From Oehlia diaphana (lineage: Eukaryota > Glomeromycota > Glomeromycetes > Glomerales > Glomeraceae), in the NCBI GenBank assembly GCA_003833135.1, contig QZLH01000170.1:1-64000 (forward strand): a stretch of 64,000 nucleotides of DNA, read 5' to 3'. A program made the translations under genes and the position numbers. Numbering within the stretch: the first letter of the stretch is position 1; each line of letters starts with the position of its first letter. The notes below the pieces were generated by a model that was not told the origin of the DNA, made no database searches, and saw only the letters and a program-made list of their open reading frames with translations. Of the stretch, positions 11,666 to 24,371 are shown piece by piece.

Positions 11666-12690
11666 ATGGTTGGTTGTGTAACGTATACGCAAAATGCAAA
11701 TCTTGATCAAGCACTGCATGTATGACAAAACAAATTCGCCTTATTGTGACACAGCAAAAATCACAATATGACTTCTAAAAACCTTTAAGTATACTTGATT
11801 TTTTCGTTAAAAACACCTTAAAATGACTGGATGGTAAAGACGATAATATTACTTTTTTATACATATAACATGATAGTCAAAACCAGTATTAAGATCTCCT
11901 TTCAAACTCTTAAACAAGAAGTTAATAATACGTCTAATATAAGATTTAGAGCTTTATTTAAAAAAAAAATTAATTTAAGAGACAGATCGTCACTCAACCA
12001 GAGAAAATGATCGACATTCTATAATTAATTTTACGGGCTTTGTAATTAATAAAAAAAAATTTTTTGAAATATCTTGTTCTTTACTATAAATTTTTTTCCA
12101 ATAAGTGAAAAAAAAACAGTATACAATAACTTTCATGTCCAAAAAAATATTTTATAAACTTGCACTATAGGTATACATATGTAGTTTTATTAGTAGGAAC
12201 TGTACAAGTTTAACAAATAATGTGAATATTAAAAGGACTCAAAATAAAGCTAAATAAAGATTTAAAAACTAAATAAAAAACCAAATATAGCTTAGTTACA
12301 GTGAAAAATGCTCAAAAATATTTCATCCAATATTTGAGTTAATAGGAAATTTACCGTCGGAATCTTGCGTTCCTACATAGAAAATTCAAAAGACGCGAAA
12401 CTCAAACTTTTCAAGTGGCTTAGCTAAGATTGTCACTATTAATTCCCGTCTTTAAATTTTAATATTTCTCAACTCTAATTGCAATTCAATTTCATCACTT
12501 TATTTTCTATTTCCATCATTTATAACAATTATCCGATGATCGAAAAATGTTTATCACAAATTATTAAAAAGTCGTAAGTATCAACATTTTGAGTTGTAAT
12601 ACTGTATATTTGAGATGATTAATAAACAATATTCTCACAAACATCATCAAAAAAAAAAAAGTTCACTTCTTTCATGATATTTGTATTATT

Positions 12691-12760
12691 TATTTCATGG
12701 AGAGTTGTGAATTTTTTTCCCTTCGGAAAAAAACCCCTAATGTTCCCTTCCCATGAAATA
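12691..12760. repeat. Nested hairpin repeat, copy 1
   Basis: Perfect arms TATTTCATGG (12691-12700) and CCATGAAATA (12751-12760) enclose a second hairpin built from TTTTTTTCCC, CTTCGG and AAAAAAACCC. A close relative of the inner hairpin is at 16231-16257, so this belongs to a dispersed family. Confidence 0.65.
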
Positions 12761-14109
12761 AATGGGTAATCCCCTGGAGCGTATCACTCATTAAATATTA
12801 ACTATTTTAAACTTAACTATTTTAAACTAAAATTAGTAATTTCCCGGTTATCTATATGAGGCCGGGAAATAAGTAAACGAAGATTCCCGGTTATTTATAC
12901 AATATAGACTCAGCTAATCACTCGCAATATTTAAAATTAGTATGAAGGTGATCATTAGTGACACTTAGAGCGACAGAGGATTATAATTATTATTCACTTA
13001 AAAAAATAATTTACTTATGCTTTACTAGTTTACACCAAAATATTGAAATACATATGGTTAATCGTACGCAAAACTGGAACCTGACCTTTTTACGTATATT
13101 TTGAGTTTTATTAGATACTGTCTTTTATGTACATGTATGTTTGAATCCTAAATTTCCAGAATATCATAATAACCAGAATGGGGTAATAATTGAAGAGAGC
13201 TTTTTATAATTAGCTGGAAAGCAATATTATTTCAATTATTTTGAGCAAAAGATATTATTGAAAAAAAAAATGATAAATGAGTCAGATAATAAATAATTTT
13301 ACTATAAATCAAAGTTATTGTTTTGAAAAATTAAATTTTTATCCTTTAAAGAATGGAAGTTTAAAATGATTTACACCATTTATTTTGACGTTTCGTATTA
13401 TAATTATATATGATTTTTCTAGTAATATAAATATATAAGTACAAAAAAAAAAAAAAATGTATATGTGGGATTTTTAAAAGAGTAATGGACATCTGCTGAT
13501 ATTAAAAACCCGTAAAAATACATATATATTGAGTAGATAGATAACAAAACATTTTATTAACACATTGCGTATCCTTAGATAACTTCAAGAAATGATCATT
13601 ATTTGGCAGTAAATCATATATAAATAAATGTTGTATTGCATAAAAAAGAAATTTCTGGGCCATATGCCTCAACTTTATGTCAATATGTCAATAAAATTGA
13701 GCGATAACCTATAACTTACATGCTAGCCGTTCACAACTTAAAGTGTGCAGTAGAAAATGACCTTTTTACGTACTATAAAATGGAAGGAAACAGAAATAAT
13801 TTCCAGTATCATTTCTATTTTATAACTTATTTATAAATAATAATAAATATAAAAAATAAATAGCTTTGTATATTATGATTTTATAAAATTCAGTAATTTT
13901 ACAATAATATCAATCAAATTAAAAATTGAATCTAATAGTATATAACTTCATAAGCAAATATCATTATTATATAATGTGAATGATAGAAATAAATTAATTA
14001 AAGCAAATAACCTGAAAATTCCTACAACTTACCAATTCTTACTGTAAAGTAAAAGTGAATTCAATAGGAGAGAATGAAATCTAAAAATATAAAAATATAT
14101 AATAAAATA

Positions 14110-14410
14110 GTTAGAAGACTCGAGTACTCTAAGTAAGCTTCACAGAAATGACAGATTCAGGCCCCCATGCCTACTATCAATTGACATTAACGTATATCGT
14201 GAGTGATCAAACTCGTGCAGAGGTACTGTCATATTGATAATAAGACATGAGACCCACCACCAAAGGGACGGGCCCCACATACAGAAGTCTGCGACATAGC
14301 TTGAGATATTAATTTCTCATTGAAGGTAACCAGACTACTAGAAGAGGAGGATAACCAAAGCACACTAGGTGCACTAGTCCCTTGTACATCCCAGCTTAGC
14401 CATTTCCACT
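14110..14410. other. GC-richer island of unknown origin
   Basis: About 300 bp with clearly higher G+C than its surroundings, including GGGACGGGCCCCAC near 14264. I found no long reading frame, no tRNA fold and no terminal repeats. It could be a fragment of an unrecognised transposon or a noncoding RNA. Confidence 0.4.
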
Positions 14411-15928
14411 TACCCGAATATTAGAAAATATCATTATTGATACTTGATGTGTATTTTGATTGTTTCTAGAAAAAAAGATATGCTGAATAACTAACTGTTC
14501 ATAACTATCCACATCTCACGACACCTTTAACTAGAAGTTGCTTACGATATTTTTTTAATAATATTAGTTTCTAAATAGGAGATAATATGAGTGGCCGAAG
14601 ACGTAAGATATTTATGTGTTTCTGAACGGTAAGTTAATAAAAAAAAATCTACGTTATAATAAATATTAAAGAAGGATAAAAAAATATTACAAATATGAAA
14701 GAAAAATACGAGTACAAGTGTAAAAGGATTTTGCGTAGGAAAAAATGATTTTTTATAAGAAATATTTAATGGGGAAATTTGTTGTGGCTGAGTCAATGAG
14801 TCATTATTATTAAAACTGATGGTTGCGATTATAATCACAATTTGAAGTTCCGATGCATGATTTTCATCATTTGATTAATATCACTGAATGATATCTATTT
14901 TACTTATTATACACTTGTAAAATACTCTTAACCCGTTTCGTTAGTCACTATATTAAAAATTATAGTAAATATACAATGGATTATTAAAGAAGCTTTGCAA
15001 CATTATAAAAAGTATTATAGAAATATTATTCAAGGCATTTGATTTACATATTAGCCAATTAGATACACTCATACACACATGTTGGCATGGGATACTATAA
15101 TCTCTTTAACTTTACAAAATAATATTATAACGTGGGAAATGAATTTTGGGAATTTATAACTCAATCGGTGTATAGTTTTTGAGAGCTATTATTTTAATTT
15201 AATGCAAATTATTCATAATGTTAAATATTTATTTTTTCGAGATTGAAATATTCGACCATCCCACTTTTTATGATCTGCCATAACAAAACAATACATACAT
15301 ATTTATTCTTACTTTCGTAATTTCAGAGTAGTATAATGGCAATATATGTAAAATATGATGCTTATATTTATAATAAATAGTGCAAATCATGTCAAATGCT
15401 GGGCCAGTGGTTTAGTTCAAGAAATACAATTAAAAATATTACTTCTCCGCTCTCTGACGATGTTTGTTATATCATACAGTCAGTTTGACGATATTAAATG
15501 AGTAGGTTATGTTTAGCAATATGGAAAGATGGTCCATTATATCATAAATTTATTAATTTACTGAAAATGAATACATATGAATTATGACTATAACTAATTA
15601 TATACAACGTGATTTATGGAGGGGTAGCAAAATTCTGAAAAGCGTAGTAACTTTACTTGAGAGTTTAGAGACGATTTATTTCATGAATGAAAATTATTTA
15701 ATCATTGTAAATGATTGGTTCTTAGTGATTTTTGAATCATATTATAAATTTTACATTATCATTCTCGTAATAATGTTTGATATCTCTAGCGTTGACAATT
15801 TGAATCTCGTGATATTCATTCAATAAAATTTATTGCGCGTGACTAATGTCTAGATCATACTTTAGACTTTATATATAATAAAAAGATGTATTTGCCATAT
15901 ACAATAATATTCAGGGAGCTTAATCATG

Positions 15929-16212
15929 AATTACCCAAGTTATACCCGTCGCACTAAATGTGACTTATGATATAGAGCATCACAATTTCCCTAATGATAT
16001 ATGCAAATATTTTTTTTCCCGGGATATTTTTAGACTGTTTTTTCATGGTAATAAACTTTATCAAATTATTATATACATATATAATTACATTAAATAGTCA
16101 AGTGACTTAATAGTGACTTCTACTAAAGTTTAAAAAAGTATAAATAATGATTGTACACGTGATAGTAATAGTGATCATAAGTCACACGCTCCTGGGTATA
16201 ACTTAGTAATTT
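15929..16212. mobile_element. Inverted-repeat element with ~40-bp arms
   Basis: The left arm (15929-15970) and right arm (16172-16212) are imperfect inverted repeats sharing AAGTTATACCC and TGTGACTTATGAT. The right side continues into the TTTTTTTCCCTTCGGG hairpin at 16231-16257, which recurs near 12711. Probably a decayed MITE. Confidence 0.55.
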
Positions 16213-17105
16213 CACGCGGGCGGAATACCATGTTTTTTTCCCTTCGGGAAAAAAACCCTGATATTCCTAAACCCATAAAATTACTTATATTAATTATTTT
16301 TTATTTATTATAATAGAAGAAACAAATAAAAATTGAAAACCGAAAAATTCTTTGATGAAAAATAACATCACTAGAAATATATTAAGTAATAAAAGCAATT
16401 TTAAATTTTCAACTTGAGTAGTGTTGATAAATAAAGATATATTTACACTATATAAAAGTACCGTGGAATGAAAATTGTGAATAATGAGAATAATGAGATC
16501 ATTGCGATGCATTGGAATAAAATATCATAACTTTTAGAATAAGTAAACAAATTTAAATCTTTCTATGTCTAATATAACAATTTTCCAAAGTCCAGATTCC
16601 AAGTAATATTAATTATAAATTTAGTTATAAATAACAATAAACTTTTAAAATAAAACGATTTTTATCATTAAATTTTTATTTAATCAAAACATTAGTATTT
16701 ATTTCGTGATTGTAGTACGATGACGTGATCAAAAAATAATTTTTTTAATTTTAAAATGGTTGTAGTAATCATTTGAATAATTATGATTCTTTTCGAACTT
16801 GTTTATTTGTTATTGACGTGACGCAGCAGGACAAACGAAAATATTCACATGACATTTAATTTCACCGATAGAATGTGAAAAAAATTTCACACCTGATATT
16901 ACATATTTTTTTTATTATTTTTTGACGAATGAACAAATGCTTCTAAAAATATTCATTAATTTTGCAGAAAAAAGGTATGCATATGTATGTATCATCGACA
17001 AAATCAAATATTACATTTCTTTGAAAAACTGAATCTAGCATTAGTTACAAAATCAAAGTCAATTTCTGACAAGTAATGAATTTAAAATAACTTGAACCTT
17101 ATCAA

Positions 17106-18352
17106 TTATAACTTATATTCTAATTTACTCTTACAAATAAGTTCAATGCGCCACTAACAAAAATAAAAGATAATAAATAAATGTTTATTTATTGAACATT
17201 TCAAATACAAAACAAAATAACTTACTTCATCATTTCCTCCTAAATTTTCATTATGACAAACAACTTCTTGAAAAGTATCGTTCCCAATAGTAAATCGAAC
17301 ATCATGACTACGTAAAAATTCAACTTCTTTATTACCATACGTTTTCTTAATGCCAAGATTAATAGTATCATATGATTTTAAATATCCTTTATGATTTTCC
17401 GATTTACTGTGTTTAAAATCCCAATCACAATTATCTCTGCCACAATATACTAGAAAAATAATAATAATGAATACTTTAATTAAGATAGTAATAAACTTTC
17501 AATTTATTATTACCTTCTGTATGTTCAGTTGTCGGAGATTTGTAATAAGTATGAACTTTTGGGGCAAAATAACATAATCCAAGATAATGACCGGATTCAA
17601 TATGTTGTAATTCTATTAAAGTTCCATTATATATAGCAATTTCTCCTCTAAACTTAATTTTCCATAAAGCATTTAGATCAAGCTCTGAACTGCCTGCAAA
17701 AACCTTAAATAATTGAATAAAAGTTAATTATCAATGAAACAAAAAAGAAATGTGTAAATAATATATATACCACTTGATTCTTGCTTCCAGTTGTATAACA
17801 CAAATCTTCAATTGAACTTAAATATTTTCTTGTAGCAACATGCTTTAAAGCTATAATAGATTCATTTCTAATTAAATTTAATTCATCTGCAATAATTTCT
17901 GTAAATTCTTTAATTAAATCATTCATTGAATTAATTTTCTTTCTTCTATTAATAAATTCCAAAAGATAACAATAATTATTATTATAAAGTGTATTACAAA
18001 AATAATTTTTTTGTTCTTCTATATCATTAATTTCAGAATTGTAACATAATTTACGAAAATCTGAAATAAATTTTGAAGTAGTTCCACCTTCTTTTTCAGG
18101 AATATATTTTAATGATTCTAATAAACTTTTATTTGTACATTTAAATACTGTAAAAGAAATATCCTCTTTAAGTGCATTACGAAGTTCTTCAAAACTATTA
18201 ATTTTAGTTGGAAGTGAGATAATACTGGAATCTACTAATGATATAGCAATATTCAAATAATCATCATCATATTGCTTAAGTGCAAGATATTTTTGAATAT
18301 CATTTATCCATTTATCCGGATGTATATTTCCATCATATTTTGAAAGTTTCAT
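17106..18352 (-). CDS. Gag-like/MIR-domain protein, copy A
   Basis: Four exons: complement(join(17106..17153, 17226..17449, 17514..17703, 17771..18352)), 347 aa. Start MKLSKYDGNIHPD aligns with the paralogues; the upstream Met is not conserved. Residues 1-160 resemble a retroelement capsid-like region (YDG..HPD.W..DI..Y at the start, then a charged helical part). The C-terminal half is a MIR-type beta-trefoil: IALKHVATRKYLSS, GSKNQVVFAG, NALWKIKF, FLRSHDVRFTIG, FQEVVCHNE, GGNDE|WRIELI. MIR repeats occur in protein mannosyltransferases and IP3/ryanodine receptors; the role here is unknown. No signal peptide or membrane segment is visible. Intron phases (0,1,0) match the rest of the family. Unlike the other cluster members, it lacks the shared E-box block upstream. 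Confidence 0.85.
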
Positions 18353-19177
18353 TTTTTTTTTCCTAAAGTTGACGGTGCAAAATGCAAGTAAGTTGATGGT
18401 GTAAAAGTGCAAGTTAATTAATATTTATATACATAGACACCCCCTTTTATTGGTTATTGATAATAGTGACTTAATCCTTGACTTGAAATGACAAATAATT
18501 TTACGCTTTCAATACACAATAAAATACAGATTTAGATGAATGTACTGCTTTTTTTTATAAATTTGATAATCATCACCAAATATAAATAATTTAATTTGAT
18601 TGATAAGTTTACTAATATACTAAGCTAAATGACGCTATTTTTTTGAAATCTTCAATAATATAAAATGAAAGCAGTATTGTTATTTTGCTTAAAGTATCGA
18701 TTAATAAAATATATTTTACGTTATCAGAAAAAAAAAATAAATATTTCTCAAATAATTGGAAACTTACCATTATTAAAATAACTATTATCATTACATGAGC
18801 AACTTTGAGAAAAAAATATATTTCTAACAGACAAATAAATTGGTAAAAGATTTTACTGTCATATTCAAAAATGATGGCAATTTGAATATTAATCATTTTT
18901 ATAAATCGTACTGTATATAGCGACAACACCGAAAACAGCAATAACTGGAGACTTTATTTTTATCGGATTTTTTTTAATTAGAATAGTCAGCGTACGTAGT
19001 TTATTGAAAACTATCAATATTATAAGATTGTTTTATTGAAAAAACTTCAAGAATCTAGAAATATTTATTTAAGATTATTAAAAAATTCGAACATAGCTGC
19101 TTAAGGAATTCAATTTTTTGACAATTAAAATTAAAGTAATTTATATTTTCTCAAATATAACTTACATCCTATTTTAT

Positions 19178-20430
19178 TCAACCTTGTCTAATCAGTTCAA
19201 TGCACCACTAAATAAAGGGAAAATCAGTTAGTATTTATTTATCACTTCAAATATAAAATAATAAAATAACATACTTCATCATTTCCTCCTAATCTTTCAC
19301 TATGGCAAACAACTTCTTGAAAAGTATCATTTCCAATAGTAAATTGAACATCATGACTACGTAAAAATGAATTTTGAGAATTATACATAATAATGCTAAG
19401 ATTAATGGTATCATTTGACATTAAATATCCCTGGTGATGTTCTAATTTACTATGATTAAACTTCCAACTAATTTCATTTCCGACGCAACATACTAAAAAA
19501 GAATTACTAATGAGTACTTTCTGTCGCTTTAATTAATTAATAAATTAAGTAAATACCTTCAATTTATTACCTTCTGTAAGTTCAGTTATCGGAGATTTGC
19601 AATAAATATAATTGTATCCATTGTGATAACTATATAATCCAAGAAATTTGTCAGATTTGATATGTTGTAAGCTTATAGAAGTTTTGGTTTTATTATATAA
19701 TGCTAATTCTTTATCAAATTTAATTTTCCATATAGCATTTATATCAGGCTCTGAACTGCCTGCAAAAACCTTAAAAATTTGAATAAAAGTTAATTACCAA
19801 TAAAATACAAAAAGTACTATATAAAAAGTCATACCACTTGAAAATTACTTCCGGTTGTATAAAGTAAATTGTCAATTGAACTTAAATATTTTCCTGTAGC
19901 AAAGTGTTTTAAAGCTACAATAGATCCATTTCTAACTAAATTTGTTTCATCTGTAACAATTTCCGTAAATTCTTTAACTAAATCATTCATTGATTTGATT
20001 TTCTCTTTTCTTTTAAAAAATTCGGTTAAAAAATAATTATAATATTCATTGTTTGGAAGTAATCGATAAAAATAATTTATTTGTTCTTCTATATCATTAA
20101 TTTCGGAGTTATAACATAATTTACGAAATTTGAAATAAACTTCGAAGTATTTCCACCTTCTCTCTCAGGAATATATTTCAATGATTGTAATAATCTCTTA
20201 TTTGTACATTTAAATAATGTAAAAGAAATATCCTCTTTAAGTGCATTACTAAGTTCCTCAAAACTATTAATTTCAGCTGGAAGTGAGATAATATTTGAAT
20301 CTACCAATGCTATAGCAGTATTCAAATAATAACTACCACATTCATTATTATGACTAAGTTCAAGATATCTTTGAATATTGTTTATCCATTCATCTGGATG
20401 AATATTTCCGTCATATTTTGGAATATCCAT
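19178..20430 (-). pseudogene. Gag-like/MIR-domain gene copy B with one frameshift
   Basis: Exon pattern as in the family: 19178..19207, 19275..19492, 19571..19769, 19835..20430. Start MDIPKYDGNIHPDEW. Exon 1 is 596 nt where a multiple of 3 is expected. Next to the other copies, one base is missing near 20125-20130 (around TTACGAAATTTGAAA), so the frame stops at 20089. The other exons remain open, with normal splice sites and the final WCIELI motif. It is either a young pseudogene or a sequencing/assembly error in an A-run. Confidence 0.8.
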
Positions 20431-20470
20431 ATTTTTAAATTTTTTTTAAGCGTAAAAAAAGGACTCGGCG

Positions 20471-20538
20471 TTTTTATATCCAGTTTTATACATTTTATTA
20501 ATTATATCATGCATATCATTTGTCACGTGTGCGAACAT
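20471..20538 (-). promoter_or_regulatory. Core promoter and E-box block of copy B
   Basis: On the minus strand, a CACGTG-containing block (20506-20538) precedes TATAAAACTGGATATAAAAA (20471-20490), 40-60 bp upstream of the ATG. The same arrangement occurs in front of copies C, D, E and F. Confidence 0.6.
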
Positions 20539-20549
20539 ATATGGTCAAG

Positions 20550-21168
20550 TATGAAGCGGCTGAAGCGTAATACTGATCAAAAGTCTGGGATTAAACCCTA
20601 GGATTTATCCGAAATGAAAAATTGATTAATATACCGGATTTTCCTATATGTTATCCCTTTTATCCCGGATTAATTACTTAAATTTCATATTTTATCCCAA
20701 GTGTGACATCAGCAGGCAATAAATTAAAATCACGTGCTCCTGCTTAAACACCCCGTAAAAACAGAGAAATTTTTTTATTTTAAAGTTATAAGAGAAGTTT
20801 CTAAAATGATCTTATAAACAAAAAATCTGATTACATAAGTTAGAAACAACTGTGATATAATTAATCCAAGGATAAAATTTATAAGATAAAATCAAATCCG
20901 GGATAAATATAGATCAAATTCAGGATGAAATCATATTGATCAAATCTGGGATAAAGAGTAATCCAGGGTTTGATAATTGGATGTGATATAATTTTTGGTG
21001 AAATTCAAGGAATTAACCTGGGATAAAATGTGGATCAGAGGATAAAATATGGATCAGATCCAGGATAAAATATAGGAAGATCCGGGATGAAATATGGAAT
21101 AGTCTATTTTCACCCCAGGGTTTGATCCAGGTTTTAATCACAGATTTTGATCAGTATGGCGCTTCATA
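20550..21168. mobile_element. Non-autonomous TIR element, 619 bp
   Basis: Imperfect inverted ends of about 45-60 bp begin TATGAAGCG and end CGCTTCATA. Both arms contain ATACTGATCAAAA and a GGATTAAA-type motif. The element is flanked by GTCAAG on both sides (20544-20549, 21169-21174), a probable target-site duplication. The interior is made of many degenerate GGATAAAAT / GATCCGGGAT motifs in both orientations. It has no coding capacity. It inserted just upstream of the E-box block of copy B. Confidence 0.8.
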
Positions 21169-21847
21169 GTCAAGCAAATCCTTAAATCCAAATGATCCCG
21201 GTGATCATTACCGATACTGATTACTTAAAATAATGATAATAAAAAAAATATTATTTTTTTTTTTGCGTTCACGGTTCATAAATACATGGGGCGAATTAGG
21301 CTCAAACCATGCCGACGGCTGACGGTACATTACACCGACCAATTCATTACACCGGTGTAATACTGGTGTAATAGTACTATATTAATATGAATCTTTGAAC
21401 AAAAATTCGGTGTAATATATTTCACCATTGTGCTGTCTTAATGCTGAATTATCTGAAATAATTACGCCCTCCCATGTTTACGTTCATCAGACAAAAAAAT
21501 AGTAAAAATTTTCAAATAATTGAAACTTATCATATTATTAAAATAACTAACAATTTGAATATTAATCATCTTATAAATCGTAAATAGCAAACACATTGAA
21601 AACAGCAAAAAACTATCCATTTATATTCATATAAAATTATCGATATTTCTGAAAATGGCTTGTCATAATTTTTTTTTTAAAATTAGAATAATCGGCGCAC
21701 GTAGTTTGTTTATTGAAAGTTTGAACTATCAATATTACAAGTGATTTTTTTTTAAAGGAAAAAACATCATTGGTTAAATGAATTCAAATTTTTGATGATT
21801 AAATTGAAATAATTCATAATTTCAAATATAGCCCCAATCCAATTTAT
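21169..21847. other. Intergenic region between copies C and B
   Basis: No gene seen. It includes a TTACACC/GGTGTAA repeat cluster near 21331-21375 with the palindrome TTACACCGGTGTAA. From about 21480 there is sequence homologous to the 3' flanks of neighbouring MIR genes, showing that the duplicated unit extends beyond the coding region. Confidence 0.5.
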
Positions 21848-23108
21848 TCAACCTTGTTTAATAAGTTCAATGCACCACTAACGAATATAAAAAAATAAAC
21901 AATAAATATTTTAATTAACATTTCTAATATAAAACAAAATAAATTACTTCATCATTTCCTCCTAATCTTTCGTTATGACAAACGATTTCTTGAAACGTAT
22001 CATTTCCAATAGTAAATTGAACATTATGACTACGTAAAAAATTTTGAGAATTATCATGTCTATGAATGCTAAGATTAATAATATCATTTGACTTTAAATA
22101 TTCTTGGTGATCTTCTAATTTACTATTCTTAAACTTCCAACTAATTTCATTTCCGCCACAACATACTAAAAAGAATTACTAATGAGCACTTTCTGTCGCT
22201 TTAATTAATTAATAAATTAAGTAAATACTTTCAATTTATTACCTTCTGTAAGTTCAGTTATCGGAGATTTGTAATAAGTATAAATATAATTGTATTCATC
22301 GTAATAATAATATAATCCAAGAACATTGCCAGATTTGATATGTCGTAAGTTTATAGAAATTTTATCATATATAGCTAATTCTTTATCAAATTTAATTTTC
22401 CAAAAAGCATTTGTATCAGGCTTTGGACTGCCTGCAACAACCTTAAATTTGAATAAATGTTAATTACCGATGAAATAAAAAAAGAAATGTATATATAAAA
22501 TGACATGCCAGTTGACGCTTGCTTCCAGTTGTATAACATAAATTTTCAATTGAACTTAAATATTTTCCTGTGGCAACATGTTTCAAAGCTACAATAGATT
22601 CACTTCTAATTAAATTAAATTCATCTGTAATAATTTCCGCAAATTCTTTAACTAAATCATTCATCGAATTTATTTTCTCTTTTCTTTTAATAAATTCCAA
22701 AAAATAATAATGATGACTGTTATCATTATTTGGAAGTGCATTATAAAAATAATTTTTTTGTTCTTCTATATCATTAATTTCAGAATAATTACATAATTTA
22801 CGAAAATTTAAAATAGACTTCGAAGTATTTCCACCTTCTCTTTCAGGAATATATTTCATTGATTGTAATAATCTCTTATTTGTACATTTAAATATTGTAA
22901 AAGAAATATCCTCTTTAAGCGCGTTACTAAGTTCCTCATAACTACTAATTTTAGCTGGAAGTGAAATAATATTAGAATCTACTAATGATATAGCAGTCCT
23001 CAAATAATAATCACCATATTTATTTGGTTGCTTAATATCAAAATATTTTTTAATATCATTTATCCATTCATCTAGATGAGTATTTCCATCAAATTTTGAA
23101 ATATTCAT
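21848..23108 (-). CDS. Gag-like/MIR-domain protein, copy C
   Basis: complement(join(21848..21877, 21948..22165, 22243..22441, 22509..23108)), 348 aa. Start MNISKFDGNTHLDEW by alignment with paralogues. An upstream in-frame Met at 23231 exists, but that extension lies in the core promoter of the family. The capsid-like N-terminus and MIR-type C-terminus (IVALKHVATGKYLSS, GSKRQ, WCIELI at the end) are intact. The exon 1 donor is CTG|GCATGT, a GC-AG intron, where the other copies have GTATAT. This may be a tolerated change or reduce splicing. Confidence 0.8.
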
Positions 23109-23160
23109 ATTTTTAAATTTTTTTAAGAAAAAGCGTAAAATTTTTAATAAAAGGGACTCC

Positions 23161-23187
23161 GCATTTTTACATCCAGTTTTATACTGG
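23161..23187 (-). promoter_or_regulatory. Core promoter of copy C
   Basis: Minus-strand CCAGTATAAAACTGGATG lies about 65 bp upstream of the start codon and matches the TATAAAACTGGATAT element of the other family members. Confidence 0.55.
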
Positions 23188-23232
23188 TTTAATAAAACGC
23201 TAGTATATATATATATATATGCGATTATCATG

Positions 23233-23425
23233 GCCTAGTGCTTCGACCCGGATTGATCCGTTGATTAGCAACATTTTCTATTATTTTTGTCAAACTATAA
23301 TTTTTGTCAGATATTCTTCTACAAATTTTATTAATTTTGGCCAAAGTTATAGCTCCAACTCAAATAAACCGATCCAAACCGTAGTAAACCGCGGATTGAT
23401 CCGTTAATAACCCATCGCACTAGTA
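23233..23425. mobile_element. 193-bp insertion in the copy C promoter
   Basis: The segment is flanked by TATCATG on both sides (23226-23232 and 23426-23432), while paralogues D and E have one uninterrupted copy of this sequence. Termini carry CTAGTGC (23235-23241) and GCACTAG (23417-23423). CGGATTGATCCGTT is repeated near both ends. It separates the E-box block (23427-23458) from the core promoter. Short hAT-type elements give similar 7-8 bp duplications (inference). Confidence 0.75.
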
Positions 23426-23426
23426 T

Positions 23427-23458
23427 ATCATGCATATCATTTATCACATGTGCGAACA
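23427..23458 (-). promoter_or_regulatory. Conserved E-box block of copy C (displaced)
   Basis: Same block as in copies B, D, E and F, but the core hexamer is CACATG rather than CACGTG, and it now lies about 320 bp from the ATG because of the insertion. Confidence 0.5.
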
Positions 23459-24371
23459 CAAAAAAAATGGCCAAATGATCACTGTGATCATTGTTCACGA
23501 GATCTATTTTTAAAATCTCAAAATGGTGAATCGAAGCAGAATTATTTCTAGTATATATTTTGCTTAAAGTGTATTGATTAATAATAAATATATATATATA
23601 TATTACATTTATCAGAAATAAGTAAAAATTTTTCAAATCATTAAGTAACTATTATCATCAAATATAAAAAATATTTTAACAGACAAATAAGTTTTTAATA
23701 CTGCTATATTCAGAAATGTTGGCAAATTTGAATATTGATCATTTTATGAATCGTATATAGCGAACACAGCAGTAAAAATTATCCACATCCTTGACCGGAC
23801 TTGAGATAGAGTATCGTACACATTTTTCGTTCGGCAACACCTGCAAACCATTTAATGATGTATTCGTTAAAATTCCAGTCTCTTAATGCATAAAGATGAA
23901 TTTTATGCCAGCATGTACCTTTGCTTCAAAATCAGACAAGAGTTGTCAGTAACTTATATATATCGATATGTTATTGTCAATATTTCTGAAAATGGCAACA
24001 ATTAGAGACTTCCACGGATATACAAGGTGAATAGTGCTAACCATATCTGTTTGTTTTATAAGTTGAATCAATTAGATTTAACAATCATAACGCTCAATAT
24101 TCTTGAGTCGTTCGAGATACGCAAATACGATACTTTTAGTGGACTGGTGGGTAACACTATAACTTCCAACTTGCGTCTTTTTTTAATTAGAAATTTAGAA
24201 TACAGTAGTTAATTTACGTACTAGTTTATTGAAAGTTTGAGCTATCTATATTATAGATGACTTTTTTAAGGAAATCGTTATGGATCTAGTGCTACTTATT
24301 TATTATCATTAACAAATTTTTTGACAAATAATATGAAGTAATTCGAATATAGTAACTCACATCCTACTTTA
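23459..24371. other. Intergenic region between copies D and C
   Basis: No gene supported. It is AT-rich and partly homologous to the spacers between the other MIR genes (the TTACTGTCAT..TCAGAAATGTTGGCAA type of sequence). A less AT-rich insert lies around 23780-24190. Confidence 0.45.

Larger units (their letters stand above)
11666..17105. other. Gene-poor intergenic region with scattered repeats
   Basis: Only short reading frames of low-complexity composition occur here (for example 14542-14838, 15584-15826, 16294-16512), and I do not accept them as genes. The repeats near 12691, 14120 and 15929 are listed separately. A duplicated ATTCCCGGTTAT motif lies at 12838-12895. Confidence 0.5.

Noticed and set aside
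14542..14838. 98-codon frame, minus strand
   Set aside because: Low-complexity Phe/Ile/Asn-rich translation with no domain or paralogue; expected by chance in AT-rich DNA.
15584..15826. 80-codon frame, plus strand
   Set aside because: No recognisable features and no support from neighbours or paralogues.
16294..16512. 72-codon frame, minus strand
   Set aside because: Hydrophobic low-complexity translation in a repeat-bearing intergenic stretch.
18612..18941. 109-codon frame, minus strand
   Set aside because: It lies in the spacer between MIR copies, is not conserved in the homologous spacers, and is Ile/Leu/Phe-rich.
22464..23231. N-terminal extension of MIR copy C starting at 23231
   Set aside because: The extra 41 codons cover the conserved core promoter of the family and do not align with any paralogue.
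23331..23636. 101-codon frame, minus strand
   Set aside because: Spans the end of a MITE and AT-rich spacer, and is not present at other copies.
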